From Psychrobacillus sp. FSL H8-0483 (GTDB lineage Bacteria; Bacillota; Bacilli; Bacillales_A; Planococcaceae): 64,000 bases of DNA. A model generated the notes under the pieces. That model did not search any database and had not been told where the DNA came from. It was given only the letters and a program-made list of their open reading frames with translations. The DNA is taken from positions 603,501 to 667,500 of the forward strand of contig NZ_CP152052.1 of the NCBI RefSeq assembly GCF_038637725.1, written 5' to 3'. The position numbers and the translations under genes are program-made. Shown piece by piece: positions 1-7,243 of the stretch (position 1 is its first letter; each line of letters begins with the position of its first letter).

Positions 1-322
1 GATAGAGACCAGTTGTTCCTAAAGGTCTTTCCACTGTGTCTTCAACTTCTTCTAACACTAGCAAAGGGGTATGTCCATCAGCAGTTAGCGTAACTTTACT
101 TTGCTCTTCCGTTAAAATATCAAAGCCGATTACTTGTTGATAAAATGCAGAGATTTTATCAAGATCAGAAACAATCAGGTGTACTCCTTCCAATCTAGAA
201 GGAGAGTCAGTGTTATATGTTTCATAGGTTGTAACATTCTTTTTAAACAGGAAAAAAAGTGAGATGAGCACCACCACTAAGACGATACCAACGATAATAA
301 TTCGTTTGTTTTTCATTTGCAT
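1..322 (-). CDS. Membrane-anchored VOC/glyoxalase-fold protein (partial, C-terminus beyond window)
   Basis: Reading the minus strand from 322 gives an open frame running off the left edge. It begins with a basic stretch and one hydrophobic segment (about residues 8-26), then a soluble part with the glyoxalase/bleomycin-resistance (VOC) pattern: LEGVHLIVSDLDKISAFYQQ, then VIGFDILTE and a segment ending TPLLVLEE. VOC proteins are often dioxygenases, isomerases or thiol-dependent detoxification enzymes; the substrate cannot be told. An in-frame ATG at 316 has better spacing from the AGGAG and is an alternative start. A BlaI-type palindrome sits just upstream, suggesting co-regulation with the divergent repressor gene. 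Confidence 0.75.
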   Translation of the reverse strand, partial: MQMKNKRIIIVGIVLVVVLISLFFLFKKNVTTYETYNTDSPSRLEGVHLIVSDLDKISAFYQQVIGFDILTEEQSKVTLTADGHTPLLVLEEVEDTVERPLGTTGLY

Positions 323-344
323 AAATCTCCTTTTTCATATAAAC

Positions 345-360
345 TACACTACGTAGTGTA
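345..360. promoter_or_regulatory. Candidate BlaI-family operator 1, perfect 16-bp palindrome
   Basis: TACACTACGTAGTGTA is a perfect palindrome about 30 bp upstream of the minus-strand glyoxalase-fold gene, where its -10 region should lie (a TTGCAT-like -35 is about 16 bp away on the minus strand). BlaI/MecI repressors bind ACTACA/TGTAGT dyads. Related dyads at 450-474 and 1769-1783 make this a likely operator of the repressor encoded at 486. Confidence 0.7.
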
Positions 361-433
361 ACAGGAGATGCAAGAAAATACAGCTATAAGATTTTAAAAA
401 ATGTTTATTTCATCATTTTTCGATTAACAAATC

Positions 434-474
434 TTGACTGGAAAAGTTACTCACACTACAATGAGTAATGTGAG
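434..474 (+). promoter_or_regulatory. Autoregulated promoter of the blaI-like gene with operator 2
   Basis: A sigma-A type promoter is visible: TTGACT at 434-439, 17-bp spacer, TACAAT at 457-462. An inverted repeat CTCACACTAC / GTAATGTGAG (arms 450-459 and 465-474, one mismatch) covers the -10 box, so a bound dimer would block RNA polymerase. This is the layout expected for an autoregulated BlaI-type repressor. A GAGGTGATT ribosome binding site follows. Confidence 0.75.
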
Positions 475-485
475 GTGATTAAACC

Positions 486-899
486 ATGTTGATTCGAAAA
501 TTTAAAATAAACGAAAGTGGATTGAATCGCTTTTTCGGACCACTTGAAGCAAAGATTATGGATATCTTATGGAACGATGTGGAAATGACCATAAAAGATG
601 TTCAGCAAGTCCTTGACCTGGAAAAAGTGACGAATTTTAACACAGTTATGACCGTCATGAACCGATTAGTCGAAAAGGGAATTCTTCAAAAGAGGGTAGA
701 AGGTAGATCCTCCCTTTATAAACCAGTTCAATCTAGAGCTGAGTTTTTGAGTGCGCAGTCAAAAGAAATGACAAATGAATTGATGGATGAATTCGGAAAC
801 GTTGTTGTCAGCCATATGTTAGATGCGCTTGAAGACGTGGATGATGATCTTGTCGCAAAACTCGAGCAAAAAATAAAAGAATTGAAAAAGGATATGTAG
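486..899 (+). CDS. BlaI/MecI-family transcriptional repressor
   Basis: 137 aa, the usual size of BlaI/MecI/CopY-type regulators. The N-terminal two thirds is the family winged helix (GPLEAKIMDILW, then a TVMTVMNRLVEKGIL recognition-helix region); the C-terminal third is a charged dimerisation helix ending KLEQKIKELKKDM. Such repressors bind palindromic operators as dimers and are inactivated by cleavage by a partner M56 protease, here the next gene 3 bp downstream. No beta-lactamase or PBP2a gene is nearby. The flanking operators point to the glyoxalase-fold gene, itself and the bdbD-bdbC-resA block as targets (inference). Confidence 0.9.
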   Translation: MLIRKFKINESGLNRFFGPLEAKIMDILWNDVEMTIKDVQQVLDLEKVTNFNTVMTVMNRLVEKGILQKRVEGRSSLYKPVQSRAEFLSAQSKEMTNELMDEFGNVVVSHMLDALEDVDDDLVAKLEQKIKELKKDM

Positions 900-902
900 C
901 AT

Positions 903-1751
903 ATGACAAAACGTCAATCATCGCTAATGTTTATTGTTTCTCTTGTCATTTCAGGAACAATTTTTCTACAGATGGCTTTATACGTCATCTCCATGTTGGC
1001 AGGCTGGAACGTCAAATTTAACATCGTTGAAGTTTGTCATAGTACGCTAAAAGCATTCGGTTTGTCATCCCTAGAATATGTTCTAGATGCGCTAGTCATC
1101 TATACGCTACTATTTTCACTATGGAAACTGGTATCTCAATTGATTTATGCTACACGAATGAAAAAACGATTTCAGCAATATAAAGAGAAAGTGCTGACAA
1201 TCGAAATGAATGAGACATATGAGAGTAAAAATGAGGATTTTTTAGTCATTTCCTATCCTGGAACATTTGCGATAACTATGGGCTTTATTCATCCTAAAAT
1301 CATCGTAACAACTGGTTTGATAAGCCTATTAACGGAAGATGAATTAAATGCGGTCATAGCGCACGAGAACTATCATAAAGTAAATCGGGATCCATTAAAA
1401 ATCTTTTTGTTATCACTTTTTTCTTCTACGTTGGGCTATATTCCCATTCTGAAGTGGTTTAACCAAAAATATAGAATCATTCAGGAAGTGTTAGCAGACG
1501 AATTTGCAATTGAAAAACAAGAGACATCTGTGAATTTAGGCAGTGCACTTTTGAAAATGTTAAAAGTAGGAAAGTTAGAAAAAATGCCTTTTGCTTATGC
1601 CTCATTTGCGGATACATCCGTAAATTATCGGATTGAATATATGTTAAACCCATTGACGGATGTTCAGTGGAAGATTCCATTGAAAGACGCATTTTTGTCG
1701 TTCGCAATTTTTATCTTAATTTGTATCTTTTTTATTTACGCGCTAGCGTAA
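903..1751 (+). CDS. M56-family membrane metallopeptidase, BlaR1-like without a sensor domain
   Basis: 282 aa with hydrophobic segments near residues 8-30 and 52-78 and one at the C-terminus (DAFLSFAIFILICIFFIYALA region). The zinc site HENYH (HExxH) is at about residues 154-158, and a downstream EVLADEFA supplies the usual third-ligand region. BlaR1/MecR1 are about 600 aa and carry an extracellular penicillin-binding domain; here the protein stops after the last membrane span. It is presumably the protease that cleaves the BlaI-like repressor, but its trigger cannot be a beta-lactam bound by a PBP-like domain. Given the next genes, an envelope redox or stress cue is possible (inference). Confidence 0.85.
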   Translation: MTKRQSSLMFIVSLVISGTIFLQMALYVISMLAGWNVKFNIVEVCHSTLKAFGLSSLEYVLDALVIYTLLFSLWKLVSQLIYATRMKKRFQQYKEKVLTIEMNETYESKNEDFLVISYPGTFAITMGFIHPKIIVTTGLISLLTEDELNAVIAHENYHKVNRDPLKIFLLSLFSSTLGYIPILKWFNQKYRIIQEVLADEFAIEKQETSVNLGSALLKMLKVGKLEKMPFAYASFADTSVNYRIEYMLNPLTDVQWKIPLKDAFLSFAIFILICIFFIYALA

Positions 1752-1768
1752 ATTTTTTATTCCATTAC

Positions 1769-1783
1769 ACTACATAATGTAGT
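1769..1783. promoter_or_regulatory. Candidate BlaI-family operator 3, upstream of bdbD
   Basis: ACTACATAATGTAGT is a perfect 15-bp dyad around one central base, embedded in TTACACTACATAATGTAGTT, and shares ACACTAC with the other two operators. It lies between the protease gene and bdbD, so the thiol-disulfide genes may belong to the same regulon. No clear -35/-10 pair could be assigned. Confidence 0.6.
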
Positions 1784-1788
1784 TGAAG

Positions 1789-1953
1789 CTTTATTCAGCA
1801 GATATTTTTTTGCGACGAGTTTACGCAGGAGCAGTACAAAGCCTGCTGAATAAAGTTGTAGCCTCCGGCGGATGTACAGATTTTGTAAAGGAGTTTATCC
1901 GGCAAGCGGGATACAAAATCTGAGCACAAATTCGCCAAGGTAAATATGATAAT
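1789..1953 (+). repeat. Start-proximal dispersed element, copy 1 (before bdbD)
   Basis: Begins with a perfect 13-bp inverted repeat, CTTTATTCAGCAG (1789-1801) / CTGCTGAATAAAG (1843-1855). Then come GCCTCCGGCGGATGT, an ACAGATTTTGTA / TACAAAATCTGA stem, and TTCGCCAAGGTAAATATGAT directly before the AGGAGTG of bdbD. Related copies precede ywgA, the 52-aa gene at 57990 and pyrG. Confidence 0.75.
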
Positions 1954-1966
1954 AGGAGTGTTTTAT

Positions 1967-2611
1967 TTGTCTAAGAAAATATTTTGGATAATCGGTATTG
2001 TGGCTGTAGCCCTTATTGCAATTGTAATGCTAAGCGATGCTAAGGAAGAGTCAGTAGTGATAGATTACGAAGGTCAACCATTTTTAGGGGAAGAATCAGC
2101 ACCTGTTGAAATAGTTGAATTTGGGGATTACAAATGTCCTCACTGTGGAGATTTCAACAACAGTCTTTTTCCTATCATCAACCAGGAATTAGTTGAAACG
2201 GGGAAAGCGAAGTTTTACTTTATGAACTATTCATTTATTGCTCCCGATTCAACGACTTCTGCACAATTTGCGGAAACAGTTTATAAGGAACTAGGGAATG
2301 AAAAGTTCTGGGAATTCCATCACTTATTGTTTGCAAACCAAAATTCGGAATCCGGACAAGCGAATTTAATGACAGAGGAATTTTTAAAAGCAGTATTATC
2401 AGAGGTTGCAACTCCTGAAGAAACAGAAAAAGTTATGCTAGCTTTCGGTGAAGGTAAAGGGAAGGAAGCTTGGGATAAAGATATGAGTACAGCAAATAAT
2501 CTTGGTGTCAACTCAACGCCAACGATCTATATTGGTGGAAAAGAATTCACTGGAAGTACAATGGATGATATGATAAAAATGGTGGAAGAGGCGGATACGA
2601 GTGGTAAATAA
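1967..2611 (+). CDS. bdbD: BdbD-type (DsbA-like) membrane-anchored thiol-disulfide oxidoreductase
   Basis: A TTG start at 1967 is chosen because AGGAGTG lies 6-7 bp upstream; an ATG at 1946 lacks such a site. The 214-aa product has an N-terminal signal anchor (about residues 4-23), then a thioredoxin/DsbA fold with FGDYKCPHCGDF: catalytic CPHC at about residues 57-60 and a cis-proline loop NSTPT near residue 183. In B. subtilis BdbD introduces disulfides into exported proteins and is reoxidised by BdbC, encoded next with an 11-bp overlap. Overall similarity to BdbD, including the VEFGDYKCP core, is strong. Confidence 0.9.
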   Translation: MSKKIFWIIGIVAVALIAIVMLSDAKEESVVIDYEGQPFLGEESAPVEIVEFGDYKCPHCGDFNNSLFPIINQELVETGKAKFYFMNYSFIAPDSTTSAQFAETVYKELGNEKFWEFHHLLFANQNSESGQANLMTEEFLKAVLSEVATPEETEKVMLAFGEGKGKEAWDKDMSTANNLGVNSTPTIYIGGKEFTGSTMDDMIKMVEEADTSGK

Positions 2612-3005
2612 ACCCCTTCTCCTTGCGTGGATAGCGTCTATTATAGCAATGGTGGGAAGTTTGTTTTTTAGCGAGCGAATGGGTTTTATTCCATGTACTC
2701 TTTGTTGGTATCAACGAATTTTGATGTATCCACTTGTTATGTTCCTAGGTATTGCTTTTTATCGAAATGATCGAACTATTTATAAATACATTTTACCGAT
2801 GTCTGTGCTCGGTATGGGTATTTCAAGTTATCATTATGCGCTGCAAAAGATTCCTTCCATGCATGAATTCAGTTCATGTACGAGTGGGGTTCCATGCTCA
2901 GGCCAATATATTAACTGGTTAGGTTTTGTAACAATCCCATTTTTAGCGCTCATCGCATTTACGTTCATTACAGTAATGATGCTGATACTTTGGAAACGCA
3001 AATAA
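2601..3005 (+). CDS. bdbC: BdbC/DsbB-type disulfide bond formation membrane protein
   Basis: 134 aa with four hydrophobic segments and the two DsbB-family cysteine pairs: CTLC at about residues 32-35 (in PCTLCWYQR) and CTSGVPC at about residues 93-99. The protein reoxidises BdbD and passes electrons to quinone in the membrane. GTG start; the coding region overlaps the end of bdbD by 11 bp, implying translational coupling. Length matches B. subtilis BdbC (about 138 aa). Confidence 0.92.
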   Translation: MVNKPLLLAWIASIIAMVGSLFFSERMGFIPCTLCWYQRILMYPLVMFLGIAFYRNDRTIYKYILPMSVLGMGISSYHYALQKIPSMHEFSSCTSGVPCSGQYINWLGFVTIPFLALIAFTFITVMMLILWKRK

Positions 3006-3054
3006 CTTAACTTTCTCAAATATTCCTTCTAGGGAAGAAAGGACAATCGCAGCT

Positions 3055-3591
3055 GTGGATAATAAAAAGAAAAAACGCTTTTACATTCGACTGATCATTT
3101 TGGCAATAATGGTTGGAGCAATCGTCTTCACTATTTATTCCAATGTAACGAAAGAGAGAACAGCGATATTGCAGGTAGGAGATGATGCTCCTGACTTTGC
3201 ACTTGTTGATATGAATGGAGAAAAGCATCAATTATCGGAATATAAAGGACAAGGTGTCTTTTTGAACTTTTGGGGAACTTGGTGTAAACCATGTGAAAGA
3301 GAATTCCCTCTAATGGACAAACAATATCAAGAATATAAAGACCAAGGTCTTCAAATATTAGCTGTAAACGTAGGTGAATCTGATTTTGTTGTGCAAAAAT
3401 TTATCGATCGAAAAGGCTTAACTTTTCCAGTTTTAATTGATGACAATAAAAGTGTAATGGAGACTTACAATATCAATCCTTTACCAACAACTTTACTTAT
3501 TAACCCTGAAGGTAAAATAGAGAAAATAATTACAGGGGAAATGAATGAAGAAATGATTAAGAATTATATGGAGCAAATTATGCCAATTTAA
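3055..3591 (+). CDS. resA: ResA-type membrane-anchored thiol-disulfide oxidoreductase
   Basis: 178 aa with one N-terminal membrane anchor (about residues 12-29) and an extracytoplasmic thioredoxin-like domain of the TlpA/ResA group: NFWGTWCKPCEREFP with CKPC at about residues 77-80, and the cis-proline loop NPLPTT. ResA reduces apocytochrome c CxxCH cysteines before haem attachment. The usual partners resB and resC are not adjacent, so this copy may instead be a reductive counterpart of BdbCD. GTG start at 3055 with AAAGGA upstream; the gap after bdbC is 49 bp. Confidence 0.85.
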   Translation: MDNKKKKRFYIRLIILAIMVGAIVFTIYSNVTKERTAILQVGDDAPDFALVDMNGEKHQLSEYKGQGVFLNFWGTWCKPCEREFPLMDKQYQEYKDQGLQILAVNVGESDFVVQKFIDRKGLTFPVLIDDNKSVMETYNINPLPTTLLINPEGKIEKIITGEMNEEMIKNYMEQIMPI

Positions 3592-3636
3592 TCTTTTAAT
3601 TATGAAATTGATTCAGATAGATATAATAAACTAACA

Positions 3637-3689
3637 GGCGTTCATTAAGTTACAACAGTATCTTAATGAACGCCATTTTATATTGTTTT
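3637..3689 (+). terminator. Intrinsic terminator after resA
   Basis: Perfect 13-bp stem GGCGTTCATTAAG (3637-3649) / CTTAATGAACGCC (3662-3674) followed by a T-rich stretch. It closes the bdbD-bdbC-resA block. Confidence 0.85.
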
Positions 3690-3836
3690 GAGTATATGGA
3701 ACTATTACAAACATAGAAATGCAAATCTCATTTTGAATCTTATTTCTCATATTTCTTATGACTATAGTTAGTTGGATTATTCTGACAAAATGATAGAATG
3801 ATATATAGGAGAACTTTATAGATGGAGGTGAACGAT

Positions 3837-4523
3837 ATGAGTTTAGTAAAATCTACAGGCAACGGTATGTCCAATAGTGTTTCGAACTTCGAGGAAAGGA
3901 AGCGTGCTCTGCAGCGTAAAGATGCTGGAGAAGCATATCGGAAACAAGCGGAATATTTCCAACCAAAAATGCCTTCTTTAGGTGAACTAGAAGATCTACT
4001 GCTCGGAAATAAAGAAAAAGAACAAGACACACCTGAATTAAGTGCGGCTGTTAGAGAGTATCAGCAAATAGAGCAAAATAATAGACCCCAAAATATGTTG
4101 GATATAAAAGGACCTAGCACTCCTGTGCAAACATTAGGTGGGCCAACGCTCGAAAAAACGATTGAGCTTTTAGAGAAGGTAAGAAGTTCTGCACTTGCAC
4201 CAAAAGAACCAACTCCACAAGACTTGCGTGTTGCTGCCAGTGCAACTGCAAAAATACAAAGAGTTCAATCTCAAATTACGTTAAATCAAGAAGCATCTCG
4301 TCAAATTACATTAGAAGCTAAAAGACAAATAGAAGATGAAGCAGCTGTATTCAATCGCTCGATCCAATCAGATTTTCAATCTCCCAAATCAATAGAAGAA
4401 GATATGGAGAACTTACAAAAAAGACGATTAAAAGAACAAGCGATTGCCAAATATTCATATCAAGTACATTTGAAGCGCTATGGTTTTACCGACCTACAAC
4501 CTAGCTTCTTCCGTATAGCTTAG
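3837..4523 (+). CDS. Uncharacterised 228-aa hydrophilic protein
   Basis: An ideal GGAGGTG lies just before the ATG at 3837 (MSLVKSTGNGMSNSVSNFEE), so this start is preferred to the ATG at 3822, which overlaps the ribosome binding site. The product is charged and glutamine-rich with no signal peptide or membrane span. Residues about 150-215 (AKIQRVQSQITLNQEASRQI and the following region) look helical and possibly coiled-coil. I do not recognise a family. Codon use resembles its neighbours. It sits 12 bp upstream of the YbaK-type deacylase gene and may be co-transcribed with it. Confidence 0.8.
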   Translation: MSLVKSTGNGMSNSVSNFEERKRALQRKDAGEAYRKQAEYFQPKMPSLGELEDLLLGNKEKEQDTPELSAAVREYQQIEQNNRPQNMLDIKGPSTPVQTLGGPTLEKTIELLEKVRSSALAPKEPTPQDLRVAASATAKIQRVQSQITLNQEASRQITLEAKRQIEDEAAVFNRSIQSDFQSPKSIEEDMENLQKRRLKEQAIAKYSYQVHLKRYGFTDLQPSFFRIA

Positions 4524-4535
4524 GAGAATAAATAA

Positions 4536-5018
4536 ATGGTGAAAAAGCAAAAAACCAATGCGGTTCGATTGTTGGAACAGCAAAAGATACCATTTGAATT
4601 AATTGAATATGAGCTCACAGGTGATCAAGTAGACGGGGTAACCGTAGCGAAAAAAATAGGCTACTCTGTAACTGTTGTGTATAAAACACTACTAATCACG
4701 GCAGGTTCCAATAAATATTGTGTATGCATTATCCCAGTAAGTAACGAATTAAATTTAAAGCACGTTGCAAAAGTAATCGGAGAGAAAAAGGTAGAATTAC
4801 TTCCCCTGAAGGATTTACTAACAACTACTGGCTATATTCGTGGAGGATGCTCTCCTATTGGGATGAAAAAGTTATTTCCTACAATAGTGGATGATAGCGC
4901 GCAAAATCTTGATTTTATTATTGTGAGTGGAGGAAGAATAGGACTTCAGGTAAAGCTTTCTTTATCAGATTTACTTATGATGACTAAGGGGCAAGTTGCT
5001 ACTATTAGTAAAATTTAA
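4536..5018 (+). CDS. ybaK: YbaK/EbsC-family Cys-tRNA(Pro) deacylase
   Basis: 160 aa, the full length of the YbaK family (related to the ProRS editing domain), which hydrolyses cysteine mischarged onto tRNA(Pro). Diagnostic stretches are [20 protein letters not shown] at the N-terminus, VYKTLLIT (catalytic lysine region), and [14 protein letters not shown], the family glycine-rich substrate loop. Cytoplasmic quality control of translation. An AGGAG overlaps the end of the preceding gene. Confidence 0.9.
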   Translation: MVKKQKTNAVRLLEQQKIPFELIEYELTGDQVDGVTVAKKIGYSVTVVYKTLLITAGSNKYCVCIIPVSNELNLKHVAKVIGEKKVELLPLKDLLTTTGYIRGGCSPIGMKKLFPTIVDDSAQNLDFIIVSGGRIGLQVKLSLSDLLMMTKGQVATISKI

Positions 5019-5072
5019 AAATGGTTAGCATTTTAGCTCATACAGGCTATAATGAACTTAATAGAATTTATT

Positions 5073-5106
5073 CCATTCCAACATTGTTGCGAATGGATTT
5101 TTTTCG
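5073..5106 (+). terminator. Intrinsic terminator after ybaK
   Basis: Short hairpin CCATTC / GAATGG (arms 5073-5078 and 5091-5096) followed by ATTTTTTTC. Confidence 0.7.
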
Positions 5107-5129
5107 GTTATAGAAAGTAGGATAAAAAA

Positions 5130-5777
5130 ATGAAACAATTAGTTTGGCGCTGGGTATTTTTTGTAGTTGGTATTATGTCTATGTCTTTAGGTATTTCCAT
5201 GACGATAATAGGGCAACGTTTTGGTGTAGGACCGTGGGATGTTTTACATGTGGGCCTCTTTCGTCATTTAGGTTTATCCATTGGTACTTGGGCTATTTTA
5301 ACAGGTTTAGTTATTGTCCTCGTAACCATAATCGGAACTAAGAAATTGCCACAGCTGGGTACTTGGTTGAATATACTTTTCCTTGGATCTTTTATTGATA
5401 TGTTTAACTGGCTATTGCCGGATGTAACGAGCTTCTTAGGTCAATTGATTTGTTTCATATTTGGAATTGTTGTCACGGCAATTGGGGTTGGTGTCTATGT
5501 ATCACCGAATGTTGGAGCGGGACCTCGTGATTCTCTTATGCTATTAATCATGAAGAAAAAGGGTTGGAGTATTAAAAAAGTTCGTACTGGAATAGAGGTT
5601 ATTGCAGGCCTTGCTGGTTGGGCACTTGGAGGACCAGTAGGATTAGGTACAGTACTTATTGCGGTTTTATTAGGACAATTAGTTCATTACACTTTGCCCA
5701 TGGCTCAAAAGTTATTATTTAAAATCTGTGGGTACTCATTACCATTTACAAATAAGAGCGCTGAAAATCAGAAATGA
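5130..5777 (+). CDS. YczE-type integral membrane protein
   Basis: 215 aa and very hydrophobic, with about five or six membrane spans. It carries the two family signatures FGVGPWDVLHVG and NVGAGPRDSLML, which form an internal repeat (G-x-GPxD). B. subtilis YczE has the same length and is reported to affect lipopeptide production; the molecular function of the family is unknown. Transport or regulation of an exported process is a guess. It is monocistronic, ending in its own terminator. Confidence 0.82.
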   Translation: MKQLVWRWVFFVVGIMSMSLGISMTIIGQRFGVGPWDVLHVGLFRHLGLSIGTWAILTGLVIVLVTIIGTKKLPQLGTWLNILFLGSFIDMFNWLLPDVTSFLGQLICFIFGIVVTAIGVGVYVSPNVGAGPRDSLMLLIMKKKGWSIKKVRTGIEVIAGLAGWALGGPVGLGTVLIAVLLGQLVHYTLPMAQKLLFKICGYSLPFTNKSAENQK

Positions 5778-5795
5778 TTTTTAGGGCTTTTTTTC
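5757..5795 (+). terminator. Intrinsic terminator overlapping the yczE-like stop codon
   Basis: AGCGCTGAAAATCA / TGATTTTTAGGGCT hairpin with a GAAA loop, then seven T. The left arm lies inside the last codons of the yczE-like gene. Confidence 0.8.
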
Positions 5796-5805
5796 ATGCT
5801 CAAAT

Positions 5806-6041
5806 AAATTAGGTTGTTGTTTTTTAGGAAAATATATTTTATGACGAAAATCCGTGAGACTCCTGCGGAAAAACGGGCTGCCAAGACCCCATAGCGGGGC
5901 TATTGGAACAAATCCTAAGTTCGCCACATCCATGTGGCAAGGGATTCGTGACCAACAATCTGTTGGCCCGAAGAGGCTTGGCAGTTCTTCCCTGGATAGC
6001 GAGCGGATTTTCGGCAGATAACAGCATAATCGTTTAACAGA
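5806..6041. repeat. GC-rich mosaic intergenic element 1 (fills the 333-bp gap 5778-6110)
   Basis: The termini are AAATTAGGTTGTTG on the left and GGCAGATAACAGC plus CGTTTAACAGA on the right. The core contains GTGAGACTCCTGCGGAAAAA and CCAAGACCCCATAGCGGGGC, a module repeated near 12560, 12700, 8650, 26650 and 35200, plus ACCAACAATCTGTTGGCCC, which is shared with the start-proximal elements. The core is much richer in GC than its flanks. No transposase. A 48-bp version with the same two ends but no core is at 48870-48917. Confidence 0.8.
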
Positions 6042-6110
6042 TCCTGATTCATATAAATGTGTTCGTTCACATATATTATCCACTGAACGAATTATAGAAA
6101 GGGTGACAAT

Positions 6111-7172
6111 TTGAACGGAACAATTACGCACTATATGGGGAAGTCGTATACAGGTCAAGGTGTTAAAAACTTCTACAAGGAAATCATTCAAGAAGCAAAA
6201 AGGGTCTACTTTTTCAAAGGACCGACAACCTATCGATTATCAGAGATATTAAAAGAAATAGGATACGCAGCGATTCGAAGAGGAAAAAATATGGAATGGT
6301 TTTATGATCCACTGCACGAAGAAGTAGTAGAGGGAATATACATTATTGATACAAAAACACTTTATTTACAGACGGACGCAGTAGATCCTTCTTATTATGG
6401 GGCAGGGCATGAGTGGGTACCTTATTATAATGCATACAAGGAAAATAGACTGAAAGATATAGGTCCTCTAATTCGTGATAAGCAAATTGCAAATGATGTT
6501 TGGTTAACCAAAGGGCTTCTTTCACTATCTCGTGCAAAGGTTATTCATGATGATTGGGAACAGCTGATACAGCCAGCAATTAATTGGGATGGAATAAATG
6601 CGCTATTAGAGGAATTAAAAAAGAAAGACATAGGCAACATTCAGCTTCAAAAGAATGCAAAAGTGACGCATCGTCTAATGGGTTCTCTTACGCCATATGG
6701 AGCAAAGGATACACTAAGCTCCATTTCTAAAAATTTGAAATCAAGACTTTATATAAAAGGCTTACCTGGTAGTGGAAAGTCTTCCTTTATGAAAAAGTTT
6801 GGAGAAGAAGCAAAGACGCATGGTTTAGATGTTCGTTTCATTTGGTGCGGATTGGATGCGAATAGTGTAGATGGCATTGTTGTTCCGGAGCTACAATTAT
6901 GTTTAGTAGATGCGACAAGTCCGCATGTCTACGAGCCGGAACGGGAGGGAGATGAAATAGTCGATTTCTTTCCTTATATCGATCAGACTTTGCTGGATGA
7001 AGAGGCAATAGCAAAAGTACATGAAGCGTATTCCAATGAAATGGAAATTGCTCAAAATTATCTTTCTACGTATGCGGCAGAATCAAAAGTGATTAGAACT
7101 CTTTACGATTCTGCTATAGATGAAGAAGAGTGGAGTGCGCTGCACGATAAAATGATCGAAACTTTAGGGTGA
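6111..7172 (+). CDS. Two-half P-loop ATPase of the PRK06851 type
   Basis: 353 aa, TTG start preceded by GAAAGGGTG. Two nucleotide-binding-like halves are recognisable. The C-terminal one has an intact Walker A (LYIKGLPGSGKSSFMKKFGE, near residue 220) and the family motif with YEPEREGDEIVDFF. The N-terminal half aligns by context (VYFFKGPTTYRLSEILKEIG) but lacks the GxGKS/T loop. I recognise the family as an uncharacterised ATPase set common in spore-forming Firmicutes; the substrate is unknown. It stands alone between a repeat and a terminator. Confidence 0.75.
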   Translation: MNGTITHYMGKSYTGQGVKNFYKEIIQEAKRVYFFKGPTTYRLSEILKEIGYAAIRRGKNMEWFYDPLHEEVVEGIYIIDTKTLYLQTDAVDPSYYGAGHEWVPYYNAYKENRLKDIGPLIRDKQIANDVWLTKGLLSLSRAKVIHDDWEQLIQPAINWDGINALLEELKKKDIGNIQLQKNAKVTHRLMGSLTPYGAKDTLSSISKNLKSRLYIKGLPGSGKSSFMKKFGEEAKTHGLDVRFIWCGLDANSVDGIVVPELQLCLVDATSPHVYEPEREGDEIVDFFPYIDQTLLDEEAIAKVHEAYSNEMEIAQNYLSTYAAESKVIRTLYDSAIDEEEWSALHDKMIETLG

Positions 7173-7203
7173 GTAGGGGAAACTCCTACTCGCTTTTTTT
7201 TTT
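7171..7203 (+). terminator. Intrinsic terminator after the P-loop ATPase gene
   Basis: GAGTAGGGG / CTCCTACTC hairpin with an AAA loop, then GC and a long T run. The left arm touches the stop codon. Confidence 0.88.
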
Positions 7204-7243
7204 CGTATTTTGACCCATTCATGATAAGATAGAGGAGACTATT

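Noticed and set aside
486-1751. Classical beta-lactam resistance regulator blaI-blaR1
   Set aside because: The protease lacks the penicillin-binding sensor, and no beta-lactamase or PBP2a gene is near; only the family names are kept.
5781-6191. 136-codon minus-strand frame
   Set aside because: It covers GC-rich element 1 and the start of the ATPase gene; stop-free only because the repeat is GC-rich.
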